In this document: positions 8,309 through 17,431 of the stretch, in pieces
Position numbering within the stretch: the stretch's first letter is position 1
Layout of the letters: every line of letters begins with the position of its first letter
Notes under the pieces: model-generated
The model's input: the letters and a program-made list of their open reading frames with translations, nothing else
The model's database searches: none
Told to the model about the DNA's origin: nothing
NCBI RefSeq assembly: GCF_002005425.1
Contig: NZ_CP019704.1
Coordinates: 1,322,001 to 1,386,000 of the forward strand
Direction: 5' to 3'
From: Polaribacter sp. BM10
GTDB taxonomy: Bacteria > Bacteroidota > Bacteroidia > Flavobacteriales > Flavobacteriaceae
Length of the DNA stretch: 64,000 nucleotides
Translations under genes and position numbers: made by a program

Positions 8309-10201
8309 TTAAAACTTATACTCACCAAGAGGTTTCGGAAACTTCTCTGGGTTGGCAGCTAAGTGGTAACGAGGATCGTCGATACCTTCTTCGATAACTC
8401 CATCAAAAATAGGAGATGCTTTGTATAAAAGCACTTTACAATCTTCACTTAAATGCTTTAACGTAACTTTTTTACCCGCTGCTTGGTATTTTTCTACCAA
8501 AGCAAATATTGCCTCGATGGCAGAGTGGTCTGAAACTCTAGACTCTACAAAATCAATTTCAATGTTTTCTGGATCTGTTTTAATATCAAACTTATCATTA
8601 AAAGCAGTAATACTTCCAAAAAACAAAGGTCCCCAAATTTCGTAAATCTTTGTACCATCTGCTTTAAAACGTTTTCTTGCTCTAATTTTCTTAGCACTTG
8701 TCCATGCAAAAGATAAAGCAGAAATAATAACCCCTACAAATACTGCAATGGCTAAATCGAAAAACACCGTTACTGCAGATACAATAATTAATACTGCGGC
8801 ATCCGATATTGGTATTTTCTTTATAATTCTAAAACTAGACCAGGCAAAGGTTTCTATAACCATCATAAACATAACCCCAACCAAAGCTGCAATTGGTACT
8901 TGTTCTATATATTTATCTGCAAATAAAATAAAGGTTAATAAAGTTAATGCCATCATAACACCAGACAAACGGCCTCTACCCCCTGCATTGATATTAATTA
9001 CAGTTTGCCCAATCATACCACAACCACCTGTACCACCAAACATACCGCTTAAGATGTTACCAGCACCTTGCGCTACACATTCTTTATTACCATTACCTCT
9101 AGATTCTGTTAACTCGTCTACCAAGTTCATTGTCATTAGCGTTTCTATCAAACCAACAGAAGCAGCTAAAAAGGCATACGGCGCAATAAATTTTAAAGTG
9201 TCTAGATTAAAAGGAAGGTTGCTCCATAATTCTAATACATTTAAGTTTTTAGAAAGTTCTGCTATTCCGTTTAAGCCAGCTCCTCCTCCATCTCTAATAA
9301 AGTCTCCCACATTTATAGAACCTAAACCACTAAATATAGACACCAATGTTACGATTAAAATAGCGGTTAATGCTGCCGGTATTTTTGTTGTTAATTTAGG
9401 CAAACCCCAAACAATAAACATGGTTAACAACACCAAACCAATCATAACATACAGTGTTTTACCTTGCATGGTTGTTTTTACCACACCACTATCTTTTACA
9501 GTGTAAAAACCTTCTTTATCTGCATTATAGATTACCTTCTTTGTGTTGATATCAAAGACCTGACCTTCTGAAACTAAAAATGCGTCTTGGTTGGTATTTG
9601 CGTTTTTAATAGTACTACCTTCTATTGTAAACAGCACTGTGCCAGAAGCAAGATCTTTTACTTGATTATTTTCTACTTTATATACCAATTCTTTGGCAGT
9701 TGTTTTACGCATGTTTTGTCCGTAAACATCTTTCTTGTTTTCGGTAAACATACCCAATTGTGCCATAAAAATAACAATAGCCAAACCGTTTACAAACCCC
9801 ATCATTACAGGGTGCGGAATTAACCTTACAAACTTACCTAGTTTAAACAAACCGGCAATTACCTGTATAACTCCCATTAAAACCACTGCTGCTAACAGGT
9901 AGAAATACCCCATATTTTCTACAGGTGTATCAAAAAGCAATCCTTTGGCGTGCCCTTCTTGTATCATATTTACAAAAATAACGGCTACAGCACCAGCTGC
10001 ACCAGAAATTAATCCTGGTCTACCACCAAAAACAGCAGAAATTAATCCAATAACAAAAGCACCAAACAAGGCCACAATTGGGCTAATTTGCGCCACAAAA
10101 GCAAAGGCTACCACCTCTGGTATCATTGCTAAAGAAACCGTTATACCAGCTAATGCATCATCTTTTGCATTTGGCATTATTTTTTTGATAAATCCTGTCA
10201 T
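8309..10201 (-). CDS. SulP family anion transporter with C-terminal STAS domain
   Basis: 630 residues. Residues 12-150 and 250-510 are the multi-helix SulP membrane core, with the family signature around GGRPGLISGAAGAVAVI (59-75). The C-terminal part (about 520-610) resembles a STAS regulatory domain. SulP proteins move sulfate, bicarbonate or dicarboxylates, usually with sodium or protons; the substrate here is unknown. Between the helices ending near residue 150 (IFMAQLGMF) and restarting near 250 lies a hydrophilic insert of about 100 residues, longer than in typical bacterial SulP proteins. A TATCTTTG -7 box sits just upstream on this strand. Convergent with the NUDIX-helicase module. Confidence 0.92.
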   Translation of the reverse strand: MTGFIKKIMPNAKDDALAGITVSLAMIPEVVAFAFVAQISPIVALFGAFVIGLISAVFGGRPGLISGAAGAVAVIFVNMIQEGHAKGLLFDTPVENMGYFYLLAAVVLMGVIQVIAGLFKLGKFVRLIPHPVMMGFVNGLAIVIFMAQLGMFTENKKDVYGQNMRKTTAKELVYKVENNQVKDLASGTVLFTIEGSTIKNANTNQDAFLVSEGQVFDINTKKVIYNADKEGFYTVKDSGVVKTTMQGKTLYVMIGLVLLTMFIVWGLPKLTTKIPAALTAILIVTLVSIFSGLGSINVGDFIRDGGGAGLNGIAELSKNLNVLELWSNLPFNLDTLKFIAPYAFLAASVGLIETLMTMNLVDELTESRGNGNKECVAQGAGNILSGMFGGTGGCGMIGQTVININAGGRGRLSGVMMALTLLTFILFADKYIEQVPIAALVGVMFMMVIETFAWSSFRIIKKIPISDAAVLIIVSAVTVFFDLAIAVFVGVIISALSFAWTSAKKIRARKRFKADGTKIYEIWGPLFFGSITAFNDKFDIKTDPENIEIDFVESRVSDHSAIEAIFALVEKYQAAGKKVTLKHLSEDCKVLLYKASPIFDGVIEEGIDDPRYHLAANPEKFPKPLGEYKF

Positions 10202-10226
10202 TTTATTGTAGCTTTTTAGAAGTCGG

Positions 10227-10234
10227 CAAAGATA
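10227..10234 (-). promoter_or_regulatory. Predicted -7 box of the SulP gene
   Basis: Read on the minus strand this is TATCTTTG, an exact fit to the Bacteroidota TAnnTTTG box, 25 bases upstream of the start codon. No good -33 TTG is seen. Confidence 0.45.
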
Positions 10235-10252
10235 GAATGTTTTTTGAGAATA

Positions 10253-10849
10253 TTACATATTTAGGTAAGTATCATAAACTAAAGCGATGTTTTTGTACGA
10301 ATTTGTTAGCGCTATTGCTGCCTTTTTTTGATTCTTAAAAACAACCTTTGTAATGCCCTCTTCTAATTGTGGAGTTAAAGCGCCCGCATAGGTCGTTGTC
10401 ATCAAATACCAAAAGGTTTCTTTTAATTTCATTCCGTTTTGAAAATAAACATGGTACGTAGTAAGTAAAGGTTGTACCAATTGCAAACTATCTATACCAC
10501 ATTCTTCTTCTACCTCTCTTACAGCAGCTTCTTCTACAGACTCGCCTTTTTCGATTCTTCCTTTAGGTAAATCCCATTTATCAAATCTGTAAATACACAA
10601 TATTTCTTTGTGCGTATTTAAAACCAAACCACCGGCTGCAGAAACGATATTAAAAGTTTTTAAAAAAGCACGCCAACCTTCTTCTAAATTGGGCGTATAA
10701 AGCGTTATCCCCTTAACACTGTTACTTTTAAGTTTGTGTATAATTTCTTCTGTTACAGAATTTTTTAAAATATACAAAGGAAAATCTTTCTCTTTTTTTT
10801 GAGAAGATGTTACAATTATTGGCTTATCATTTACAAAAACTTTATACAT
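10253..10849 (-). CDS. NUDIX hydrolase (diadenosine polyphosphate / ADP-ribose type, substrate unknown)
   Basis: 198 residues from the ATG at 10849; a further upstream start at 10870 would overlap pyrE, and the natural start MYKVFVNDKPI is the better choice. The N-terminal ~70 residues are a non-catalytic extension; the NUDIX domain follows, with box GRIEKGESVEEAAVREVEEECGI in parts (GRIEKGE, REVEEECGI) at about residues 95-117, fully canonical. WDLPKGR and an aromatic FWYLMTT strand resemble flavobacterial Ap4A or GDP-mannose-type NUDIX enzymes. It is divergent from pyrE with only 7 bases between start codons, so the two promoters must lie inside each other's genes or leaders. Confidence 0.88.
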   Translation of the reverse strand: MYKVFVNDKPIIVTSSQKKEKDFPLYILKNSVTEEIIHKLKSNSVKGITLYTPNLEEGWRAFLKTFNIVSAAGGLVLNTHKEILCIYRFDKWDLPKGRIEKGESVEEAAVREVEEECGIDSLQLVQPLLTTYHVYFQNGMKLKETFWYLMTTTYAGALTPQLEEGITKVVFKNQKKAAIALTNSYKNIALVYDTYLNM

Positions 10850-10852
10850 TTG
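10819..10852 (+). promoter_or_regulatory. Predicted pyrE promoter, overlapping the divergent NUDIX start
   Basis: TTG at 10819-10821, a 23-base spacer and TACATTTG at 10845-10852 match the Flavobacterium pattern TTG-N17..23-TAnnTTTG. The pyrE ATG is at 10857, only 4 bases after the box, so transcription would begin at or near the start codon, giving a leaderless or almost leaderless mRNA. Confidence 0.5.
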
Positions 10853-10856
10853 CGGT

Positions 10857-11498
10857 ATGATTTTAAACAAAGATACGGCAAAAAAAACAGCTGAACTTTT
10901 ACTACAAGTAAAAGCAATTAAGCTAAATCCAAGCGATCCTTTTAATTGGGCATCGGGTTGGAAATCGCCAATTTATTGCGATAACAGAGTAACGCTTTCA
11001 TATCCTCCGGTTCGTATTTTCTTAAAAGAAGAAATTGCAAAAATTGTTGAGAAAGAATACGGTAAACCAGATGTAATTGCTGGTGTTGCAACGGGTGCAA
11101 TAGCAATTGGTATTTTAGTAGCGCAAGAATTAGGTGTACCTTTTATTTATGTAAGACCAGAACCTAAAAAACATGGTAGAAAAAACCAAATTGAAGGGCA
11201 TTTAGAAAGCGGACAAAATGTAGTGGTTATAGAAGATTTAATAAGTACTGGTAAAAGTAGCTTAAATGCAGTAGATGCTTTAAAAGAAGCGGGCGCTGTT
11301 GTTAAAGGTATGGTCGCTATTTTTTCTTATGGATTTGAGGTTGCGACAGACAATTTTAAAGAAAAGAACGTTGCACTTACTACGTTAAGCAACTACGACA
11401 ACTTGTTAGAACAAGCTCTAGAAAGTAATTATATTTCTGAAAAAGAATTGATTACCTTGCACGAATGGAGAAGAGAGCCTAGTACTTGGAATCAATAA
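10857..11498 (+). CDS. pyrE: Orotate phosphoribosyltransferase
   Basis: 213 residues, the normal length. It transfers phosphoribose from PRPP to orotate to make OMP in pyrimidine synthesis. The PRPP-binding motif VVVIEDLISTGKSSLNA is at about residues 122-138, and PEPKKHGRKNQIEG matches the catalytic loop. The start at 10857 gives MILNKDTAKKTAELLLQ, the common flavobacterial N-terminus. The SRPBCC gene follows after 14 bases and is likely cotranscribed, as is usual in this family. Confidence 0.97.
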   Translation: MILNKDTAKKTAELLLQVKAIKLNPSDPFNWASGWKSPIYCDNRVTLSYPPVRIFLKEEIAKIVEKEYGKPDVIAGVATGAIAIGILVAQELGVPFIYVRPEPKKHGRKNQIEGHLESGQNVVVIEDLISTGKSSLNAVDALKEAGAVVKGMVAIFSYGFEVATDNFKEKNVALTTLSNYDNLLEQALESNYISEKELITLHEWRREPSTWNQ

Positions 11499-11512
11499 AA
11501 AAGATTAACAAC

Positions 11513-11902
11513 ATGAATATTACAGGAAACAAAGTTGTGATTGATAAATCGCAAGAAGAATTATTTAACTTTTTTAGCGACTTAAATAATTTTGAAAAAA
11601 TAATGCCAGAAAACACACAAAAGTTTGAGGTTGATGGCGATTCTTTTTTATTTAGCTTACCAGGAATGCCAGAAATAAGATTGGTATTAAAAGAAAAAAC
11701 TGAATTTTCTAATATTACCCTTGGTGCTGCTAGCAGTAAATTATCTTTTGCATTGGCTGCGGATATTGTTAAAATTGAAGATACTAAAAGTGAGGTTTCT
11801 TTAAATTTTAATGGAGATTTTAACCCAATGATGGCTATGATGGTAAAAAAACCATTATCTAAATTTGTAGATACTTTGACAGAAAATATCTCGAAACTTT
11901 AA
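11513..11902 (+). CDS. SRPBCC (START-like) family protein
   Basis: 129 residues from ATG 11513; a longer in-frame start at 11486 would overlap pyrE and adds no conserved sequence. The pattern (MNITGNKVVIDKSQEELFNFFSD, then EKIMPENTQKFE, and a C-terminal helix KPLSKFVDTLTENISK) is that of the helix-grip START/polyketide-cyclase fold, which binds hydrophobic ligands. It has no catalytic residues that can be named. It lies directly behind pyrE and overlaps the end of the convergent birA gene by 4 bases. Specific function unknown. Confidence 0.85.
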   Translation: MNITGNKVVIDKSQEELFNFFSDLNNFEKIMPENTQKFEVDGDSFLFSLPGMPEIRLVLKEKTEFSNITLGAASSKLSFALAADIVKIEDTKSEVSLNFNGDFNPMMAMMVKKPLSKFVDTLTENISKL

Positions 11903-12630
11903 AGTAAAGAAATTTCTTTAATGCCAAATTCTAAAATGGTTTCATCTTCTACTTCTACTTGAAGTTTACCATCTATAGAAATACCTCGAATTACACCCAT
12001 AAACAAAGCATTTTTACTATCTTTAAACATAGTAGGAATGTTTTTTTTATGCAACACATGTAAATAGTCTTTTTCTAAAATCTTAAAATTATCAGATTCT
12101 AAAACTGCTATCTTTTCTTTCAACTTTAAAATAAGTAAATCTAAAATTTCTTCTAGATCATAAGGTTTGGGTCTTATCAGTATTAAAGAACTCGCTTTTT
12201 CTAAGTGCGCAGGAAAAACAGTTTGATTTACATTGAGTCCAATTCCGATTACAGAGGATGCTATTTTTGCCCCTTTTAAACTATTTTCAACTAAAACTCC
12301 GCAAATTTTCTTGTTTACTGCCAAAATGTCGTTAGGCCATTTAATGGTTACTTTCGGAATTTCTAAAGCTGTTAAAACTTGATAAATAGCTAAAGAAACT
12401 GCAAAATTCAAGTATCTTCTTTTCGAAATATCCAAATCAGAAAAACGAACAAAAACACTAAATATCAAGTTCTTATAAGGTTCTGAAACCCAAACACTGC
12501 CTTGTTGCCCACGACCATTTACTTGGTTATCTGTAACAACAACTGTGTAATTTTCTAGGACAGAATTAGATGCCATTTCTTTTAAAAAAGAATTGGTAGA
12601 ATCGATGGCACTAAGTTTGATTATTTTCAA
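11899..12630 (-). CDS. birA: Biotin--[acetyl-CoA-carboxylase] ligase
   Basis: 243 residues. It activates biotin with ATP and attaches it to the carboxyl carrier protein of biotin-dependent carboxylases. Seen: DSTNSFLKE at the start, the biotinyl-AMP-binding loop GRGQQGSVW (about 39-47), KWPNDI (about 101-106) and GVLVENS, all canonical. There is no N-terminal winged-helix domain, so this is a monofunctional (group I) ligase without the repressor role of E. coli BirA. It is divergent from rsfS with 87 bases between. Confidence 0.95.
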   Translation of the reverse strand: MKIIKLSAIDSTNSFLKEMASNSVLENYTVVVTDNQVNGRGQQGSVWVSEPYKNLIFSVFVRFSDLDISKRRYLNFAVSLAIYQVLTALEIPKVTIKWPNDILAVNKKICGVLVENSLKGAKIASSVIGIGLNVNQTVFPAHLEKASSLILIRPKPYDLEEILDLLILKLKEKIAVLESDNFKILEKDYLHVLHKKNIPTMFKDSKNALFMGVIRGISIDGKLQVEVEDETILEFGIKEISLL

Positions 12631-12687
12631 GTGTTAAATAAAGTGTAAACAAGTTCAATATTACATAAAATAGTCGCAAAAAAATAA

Positions 12688-12695
12688 TAACTTTG
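12688..12695 (+). promoter_or_regulatory. Predicted -7 box of the rsfS-ftsH operon
   Basis: TAACTTTG matches TAnnTTTG exactly and lies 22 bases upstream of the rsfS ATG at 12718. No clear -33 TTG at the expected spacing. Confidence 0.45.
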
Positions 12696-12717
12696 CGTTT
12701 AAATTAGAAAAAAATTA

Positions 12718-13086
12718 ATGACAAATAAACAAGTAAGTACAGATGATTTAATATCTGTTATAATTCAGGGAATTGAGGAAGTTAAAGGAGAAGATATTCA
12801 ATTACTTGACTTACGCGAAATTGAAAATACCGTTTGCGATTATTTTATAATTTGCTCTGGTAACTCCAACACACAAGTAAAAGCAATTTCTGGTTCGGTT
12901 CAAAAAATGGTAAGCAAACAGCTAAAAGATAAGCCTTGGCACATAGAAGGTGAAAATATTGCTGAATGGATTCTAATGGACTATGTAAACGTTGCAGTAC
13001 ATATCTTTCAAAAACAAACAAGAGATTTTTATGACATTGAAGGTCTTTGGGGAGATGCAAAAATTACAGAAATAAAACCAGCTTAA
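12718..13086 (+). CDS. rsfS: Ribosome silencing factor
   Basis: 122 residues, RsfS/YbeB/Iojap family. The family binds ribosomal protein L14 (uL14) on the 50S subunit and blocks subunit joining when nutrients are short. Diagnostic stretches are ENTVCDYFIICSGNSNTQVKAI (split as CDYFIICSGNS and TQVKAI), DKPWHIEGE and WILMDYVNVAVHIF, giving full-length agreement. It opens a seven-gene run (rsfS, ftsH, LUD, cdsA, psd, ACBP, YceI) with gaps of 1-21 bases or overlaps, so a single operon is likely. Confidence 0.97.
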   Translation: MTNKQVSTDDLISVIIQGIEEVKGEDIQLLDLREIENTVCDYFIICSGNSNTQVKAISGSVQKMVSKQLKDKPWHIEGENIAEWILMDYVNVAVHIFQKQTRDFYDIEGLWGDAKITEIKPA

Positions 13087-13106
13087 ATTTTTAGATTTTA
13101 TAAAAA

Positions 13107-15092
13107 ATGAACGAAAATAAAAAAGACAACAACACAAATACACCAAAATTTAAGTTTAACGCTTATTGGATTTATGGTGCGATTTTAGTATTACTAATTG
13201 GATTTCAGTTTTTTAGCAGTGGCGACTTAGCTACTAAAAGCATCTCGAAAAACGAGTTTAATGAGGTTTTAAGAGATAATGATATTTCTAAAATAATTGT
13301 AGTTAATAACAACGTCGCTCAGGTTTTTATAAAAGAAGAAGCTATTAAGAAAGAGAAATATCAAAAATTAATAAATTCTACATTTTACAGAAAAGGATCT
13401 TCTTTGTACGAATATAATTTTGGTGATTTACAAAATTTTGAAAACAGCTTACAAGAAGCTAAAAAAGAAAACGATTTAACTTTCGATTTAAAAAACGAAA
13501 GTAGAACAAGCATGTTAGATACCCTAATTGGTTTTTTACCTTTTATTATCTTAATTGCTATTTGGTTATTCTTTATGCGTAGAATGTCTGGCGGTGGTGC
13601 TGGTTCTGGTGGTGGTGGCCAAATTTTTAACATTGGTAAATCGAAAGCTAAGTTATTTGATAAAGACACGAAAGTAAAAACAACTTTCGAAAATGTAGCA
13701 GGTTTAGAAGGTGCTAAAGAAGAAGTACAAGAAATTGTAGACTTTTTAAAAAACCCAGAAAAATATACTTCACTTGGTGGTAAAATACCAAAAGGAGCTT
13801 TATTAGTAGGGCCTCCGGGAACAGGTAAAACTTTATTAGCAAAAGCTGTTGCAGGTGAAGCTGGTGTACCTTTCTTTTCGTTATCTGGTTCAGACTTTGT
13901 AGAGATGTTTGTTGGTGTTGGTGCCTCTAGAGTTAGAGATTTGTTTAAACAAGCTGCTCAAAAATCGCCTTCAATAATATTTATTGATGAAATTGACGCA
14001 ATTGGTAGAGCTCGTGGTAAAAATAGCATGACAGGTGGTAACGATGAAAGAGAAAACACATTAAACCAATTGTTAACAGAAATGGATGGTTTTGGTACAG
14101 ATACAAACGTTATTGTTATTGCTGCAACCAACAGAGCAGATGTTTTAGATAGCGCACTTATGCGTGCTGGTCGATTTGATAGACAAATCTATGTAGACTT
14201 ACCTAATATTAATGAGCGTAAAGCAATTTTTGAGGTTCATATTAAACCTTTAAAATTAGCAGATGATGTAAATGTTGAGTTTTTAGCACAACAAACACCT
14301 GGTTTTTCGGGTGCAGATATTGCTAATATGTGTAACGAATCTGCTTTAATTGCTGCTAGAAACGGTAAAACTGCGATTCATCATCAAGACTTTTTAGATG
14401 CTGTAGATAGAATTGTTGGTGGTTTAGAAAAGAAAAACAAGGTAATTACACCAAAAGAGAAAAAAGTAATTGCTTATCACGAAGCTGGTCATGCAACAGT
14501 AAGTTGGATGTTAGAACATGCTGCACCCTTAGTAAAAGTAACTATTGTACCAAGAGGACAATCTTTAGGAGCTGCATGGTATTTGCCAGCAGAAAGGTTA
14601 ATTGTACAAACAGAACAAATGTTAGATGAAATGTGTGCTACACTTGGTGGTAGAGCTGCAGAAAAAATCATCTTTAATAAAATATCTACTGGTGCTTTAA
14701 GTGATTTAGAAAAAGTTACCAAGCAAGCAAGAGCAATGATAACGGTTTATGGTTTAAATGAAGAAGTTGGTAATGTTACCTATTACGATTCTTCTGGAAA
14801 CGATTCTTTTGTGAAGCCTTACAGTGATGATACTGCAAAAAGAATAGACCAAGAAATTTCTAAATTAATCGAGAATCAATACCAAAGAGCTATTGAGTTA
14901 TTGGATAATAATAAGGAAAAATTAGCAGTTTTAGCAGAGTTGCTTTTAGAGAAAGAAGTTATCTTTAAAGACGATTTAGAAAAAGTATTTGGTAAAAGGC
15001 CATTTGAAGCATTAGATGCAGAAGTAAAAGTAGAAAAATTGATTGAAGAAGAAGCGAATGTTCCCCCAGCAGCAGAAAGCACTGAGGAATAA
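13107..15092 (+). CDS. ftsH: ATP-dependent zinc metalloprotease FtsH
   Basis: 661 residues, an inner-membrane AAA+ protease that removes damaged and regulatory membrane proteins. Two membrane segments flank a short exported domain (about 19-38 and 140-157), followed by a Gly-rich linker. Walker A GPPGTGKT (about 233-240), Walker B IIFIDEID, the SRH arginines and the zinc site HEAGH (about 455-459) are all present. The acidic C-terminal tail is variable in the family. It lies 20 bases after rsfS and 21 bases before the LUD gene. FtsH next to phospholipid genes fits its known control of membrane lipid balance in other bacteria. Confidence 0.98.
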   Translation: MNENKKDNNTNTPKFKFNAYWIYGAILVLLIGFQFFSSGDLATKSISKNEFNEVLRDNDISKIIVVNNNVAQVFIKEEAIKKEKYQKLINSTFYRKGSSLYEYNFGDLQNFENSLQEAKKENDLTFDLKNESRTSMLDTLIGFLPFIILIAIWLFFMRRMSGGGAGSGGGGQIFNIGKSKAKLFDKDTKVKTTFENVAGLEGAKEEVQEIVDFLKNPEKYTSLGGKIPKGALLVGPPGTGKTLLAKAVAGEAGVPFFSLSGSDFVEMFVGVGASRVRDLFKQAAQKSPSIIFIDEIDAIGRARGKNSMTGGNDERENTLNQLLTEMDGFGTDTNVIVIAATNRADVLDSALMRAGRFDRQIYVDLPNINERKAIFEVHIKPLKLADDVNVEFLAQQTPGFSGADIANMCNESALIAARNGKTAIHHQDFLDAVDRIVGGLEKKNKVITPKEKKVIAYHEAGHATVSWMLEHAAPLVKVTIVPRGQSLGAAWYLPAERLIVQTEQMLDEMCATLGGRAAEKIIFNKISTGALSDLEKVTKQARAMITVYGLNEEVGNVTYYDSSGNDSFVKPYSDDTAKRIDQEISKLIENQYQRAIELLDNNKEKLAVLAELLLEKEVIFKDDLEKVFGKRPFEALDAEVKVEKLIEEEANVPPAAESTEE

Positions 15093-15113
15093 TCTAATAT
15101 TCGACAATTAAGA

Positions 15114-15698
15114 ATGAATTTTTTAAAAAAGATATTTAACATACCGGTTAAAGAAGATAAAGAAATCCAAAGACAAGAAGTAAACTTGTCTTTGGATGAT
15201 CTTTTTGTACATAATTTTATAGAAAAAGGTGGTAAATTTCTATATTGTTTAAAGAAAGAAGAGGTTTTAGAGAATCTAAAAAGAATACTTTCTGAAAACG
15301 ATTGGAAAGAAATTTTACTAATAAATGACAATTTACGCAGATTTATAGACGAAGATAAAATTGCAATACACAGTAATTTTAAAAAATCGGTTCCTTTTCT
15401 TACTTCATGCGAACATTTAATTGCAGATAAAGGAGAAGTTTTATTTTCTTCCAATCAATTAAAGAGTACCAAGTTATCAGAATTATCAGAAAACTTTATT
15501 GTTTACGCCACAACTAGTCAACTAGTTAGAAACACTGGCGAGGGTTTAACAGGTATCAAAACAAACTCTAAAGATACTTTGCCTACAAATATATCTTCAG
15601 TAAAAAATTATGAGATCAATAAAAAAGATGATAATTTTTTAAATTATGGCAACAGTAATACAAAAAACTTATATTTGCTGCTGTTAGAAGATTTATAA
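15114..15698 (+). CDS. LUD domain protein (LutC/YkgG-like)
   Basis: 194 residues. The sequence has the LUD fold pattern of LutC/YkgG: GGKFLYCLKKEEVLENL, HSNFKKSVPFLTSCEHLIAD and, near the end, TSQLVRNTGEGLTGIK. LutC proteins belong to lactate oxidation complexes, but neither lutA nor lutB is nearby, and in Flavobacteria this gene is typically found between ftsH and cdsA, so a role in lactate use should not be assumed. Soluble, no signal peptide. Start at 15114 follows FtsH by 21 bases; only one base separates it from cdsA. Confidence 0.85.
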   Translation: MNFLKKIFNIPVKEDKEIQRQEVNLSLDDLFVHNFIEKGGKFLYCLKKEEVLENLKRILSENDWKEILLINDNLRRFIDEDKIAIHSNFKKSVPFLTSCEHLIADKGEVLFSSNQLKSTKLSELSENFIVYATTSQLVRNTGEGLTGIKTNSKDTLPTNISSVKNYEINKKDDNFLNYGNSNTKNLYLLLLEDL

Positions 15699-15699
15699 T

Positions 15700-16494
15700 A
15701 TGCGCAACCTTTTAAGAAGGAGTTTTTCTGGAATCATATATGTTTTAATTTTTATATCTGCTATTCTTTTTTCTAAAGAATCTTATATGGCTTTAATTGC
15801 ATTTTTTGGTTTTGTTGCCGTTTGGGAACTTTCAAAAATGATTCAATTAAAAAGTATAGGTGCTTATTTACTTTTTGGTTTTTCGCTATTTCTAATAATT
15901 AAAAGACCTTACAATTACGCTATTAGTATTATTTTGGCTATAAATATTGCATCTTCAATATTTTTAATTTTTCAGTTATTTAAAAAGAAAGAAATTAAAT
16001 TTAAAACAGAAAGAGATAAACTAGGTTTAACAATAAGATATCTTATTTTTTCTTTTTGTTTCTTAATTTTATTACCTTTTGTAAATGAAGAGTATAGACC
16101 TTATATAATGATATCTATCTTAATCCTTATTTGGGTAAACGATAGTTTCGCTTTCTTGGTTGGTAAAAACTTTGGTAAAACAAAATTGTTTGTTTCTGTT
16201 TCGCCTAAAAAAACCATCGAAGGTTTTATAGGTGGTTTTGTGTTTTCTTTAGTGGCAGCATATTTTATTAGTCGATTAAACAACGATTTTTCTTTACTAA
16301 ATTGGTTTATCATAGCTACAATTGTTTCTGTAATTGGTACAATTGGTGATTTGGTAGAATCTAAATTGAAAAGACAAGCAAAAATTAAAGACAGTGGTAA
16401 TATTATGCCAGGTCATGGAGGTATTTTAGATAGGCTAGATAGTTTATTATTTGCGGCTCCGTTTGTATATTTGTATATTAACTTTATTATTTAA
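15700..16494 (+). CDS. cdsA: Phosphatidate cytidylyltransferase
   Basis: 264 residues, multi-pass membrane enzyme making CDP-diacylglycerol from phosphatidate and CTP, the branch point of phospholipid synthesis. The C-terminal signature is clear: KLKRQAKIKDSG followed by MPGHGGILDRLDS (about 224-248), with GKNFGKTKL and SPKKTIEGF as further conserved blocks. Length is normal. The next gene (psd) starts 2 bases after its stop, placing two steps of phosphatidylethanolamine synthesis together; the intermediate phosphatidylserine synthase is not in this window. Confidence 0.96.
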   Translation: MRNLLRRSFSGIIYVLIFISAILFSKESYMALIAFFGFVAVWELSKMIQLKSIGAYLLFGFSLFLIIKRPYNYAISIILAINIASSIFLIFQLFKKKEIKFKTERDKLGLTIRYLIFSFCFLILLPFVNEEYRPYIMISILILIWVNDSFAFLVGKNFGKTKLFVSVSPKKTIEGFIGGFVFSLVAAYFISRLNNDFSLLNWFIIATIVSVIGTIGDLVESKLKRQAKIKDSGNIMPGHGGILDRLDSLLFAAPFVYLYINFII

Positions 16495-16496
16495 GT

Positions 16497-17153
16497 ATGA
16501 TTCGTTTTCATAAAGAAGGGTATAAAATTATTGTAATTGCTTTTATTTTATCTATTGCAGGTATTTTATTGGCAGATAAATTCATTGAAATTATTTGGCT
16601 TGTAAAAGTTATTCAAATAGCGATACTAATATTGCTTTTTACAGTACTTCAATTTTTTAGAAACCCTAAAAGAATTACCACTTTAGATGAAAGAACTATC
16701 ATTGCGCCAGTTGATGGTAAAGTTGTTGTGATTGAAGAGGTAGAAGAACCAGAATATTTTAAAGATAAAAGATTACAAGTATCTATCTTTATGTCTCCAA
16801 TAAATGTACACGTTACTAGATATGCAATGAGCGGTATAATTAAATACAGCAAATACCATCCAGGTAAATATTTAGTTGCATGGCATCCAAAAGCTTCTAC
16901 TGAAAATGAAAGAACAACGGTTGTTATCGAAAACAATGTAATAGGAGAAGTTTTATACAGACAAATTGCAGGTGCTTTGGCTAAAAGAATTGTAAACTAC
17001 GCAAAAGAAGGTGAAGAAGTAGTGCAAGGTACCGATGCTGGTTTTATTAAGTTTGGATCTAGAGTAGATTTATATTTACCAATAGGTACAGAATTGGCTG
17101 TAAAACTAGGTGATAAAGTAAAAGGAGGCACACAAATTGTAGCAAGAAAATAA
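16497..17153 (+). CDS. psd: Phosphatidylserine decarboxylase (short, type II-like)
   Basis: 218 residues. It decarboxylates phosphatidylserine to phosphatidylethanolamine. Two hydrophobic segments at the N-terminus (about 8-25 and 32-52) anchor it; the body contains APVDGKVV, SPINVHVTR and YHPGKYLVAWHPKAS. The self-cleavage site that creates the pyruvoyl group is FGSRVDLYLP near residue 187, with cleavage expected between Gly and Ser. The short length marks it as the type II-like group common in Bacteroidota. Two bases after cdsA and 5 bases before the acyl-CoA-binding protein. Confidence 0.95.
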   Translation: MIRFHKEGYKIIVIAFILSIAGILLADKFIEIIWLVKVIQIAILILLFTVLQFFRNPKRITTLDERTIIAPVDGKVVVIEEVEEPEYFKDKRLQVSIFMSPINVHVTRYAMSGIIKYSKYHPGKYLVAWHPKASTENERTTVVIENNVIGEVLYRQIAGALAKRIVNYAKEGEEVVQGTDAGFIKFGSRVDLYLPIGTELAVKLGDKVKGGTQIVARK

Positions 17154-17158
17154 ATAAT

Positions 17159-17431
17159 ATGAATAGTGATTTAGACAAAGAGTTTAAAGAAGCTTTCATT
17201 AAAATATCTGAGCTTAAAGAGGCAGTTACACCAGATATTATGCTTAAATTTTATGCGTATTACAAACAAGCTAATTATGGAAGTAATTTACCTTTTGAAA
17301 ACGTTTTAAATGTTAGAAATGCATTTAAATTAAATGCTTGGATGCAATTAAAAGGCATGTCTTCTAAAGAAGCAAAACAAGAATATATAAAATTAGCAAA
17401 CGCAGTATTAAATAAAAAACAATCAAAATGA
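17159..17431 (+). CDS. Acyl-CoA-binding protein (ACBP)
   Basis: 90 residues spanning one ACBP domain, a four-helix bundle that binds long-chain acyl-CoA. Conserved positions visible are LKFYAYYKQANYG (the YxxYKQA motif) and KLNAWMQLKGMSSKEAKQEYI (KxxAWxxxxGxSxxxA pattern). ACBPs are widespread in eukaryotes and patchy in bacteria, but regular in Flavobacteria. Its place inside a cdsA-psd operon suggests it handles acyl groups for membrane lipid synthesis (inference). It overlaps the next gene by 4 bases. Confidence 0.94.
   Translation: MNSDLDKEFKEAFIKISELKEAVTPDIMLKFYAYYKQANYGSNLPFENVLNVRNAFKLNAWMQLKGMSSKEAKQEYIKLANAVLNKKQSK

Noticed and set aside
4500..8310. Flanking direct repeats or att sites around the NUDIX-helicase module
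   Set aside because: I looked for matching ends near 4500 and 8300 and found none; insertion by a mobile element is not shown.
8748..9506. 252-codon open frame on the plus strand opposite the SulP gene
   Set aside because: Composition is dominated by Ile, Thr, Pro and Ala with no domain, and it is antisense to a clear transporter gene; a shadow of codon bias.
14876..15454. 192-codon minus-strand frame over the ftsH-LUD junction
   Set aside because: Rich in Ser, Leu and Phe, antisense to two well-supported genes.
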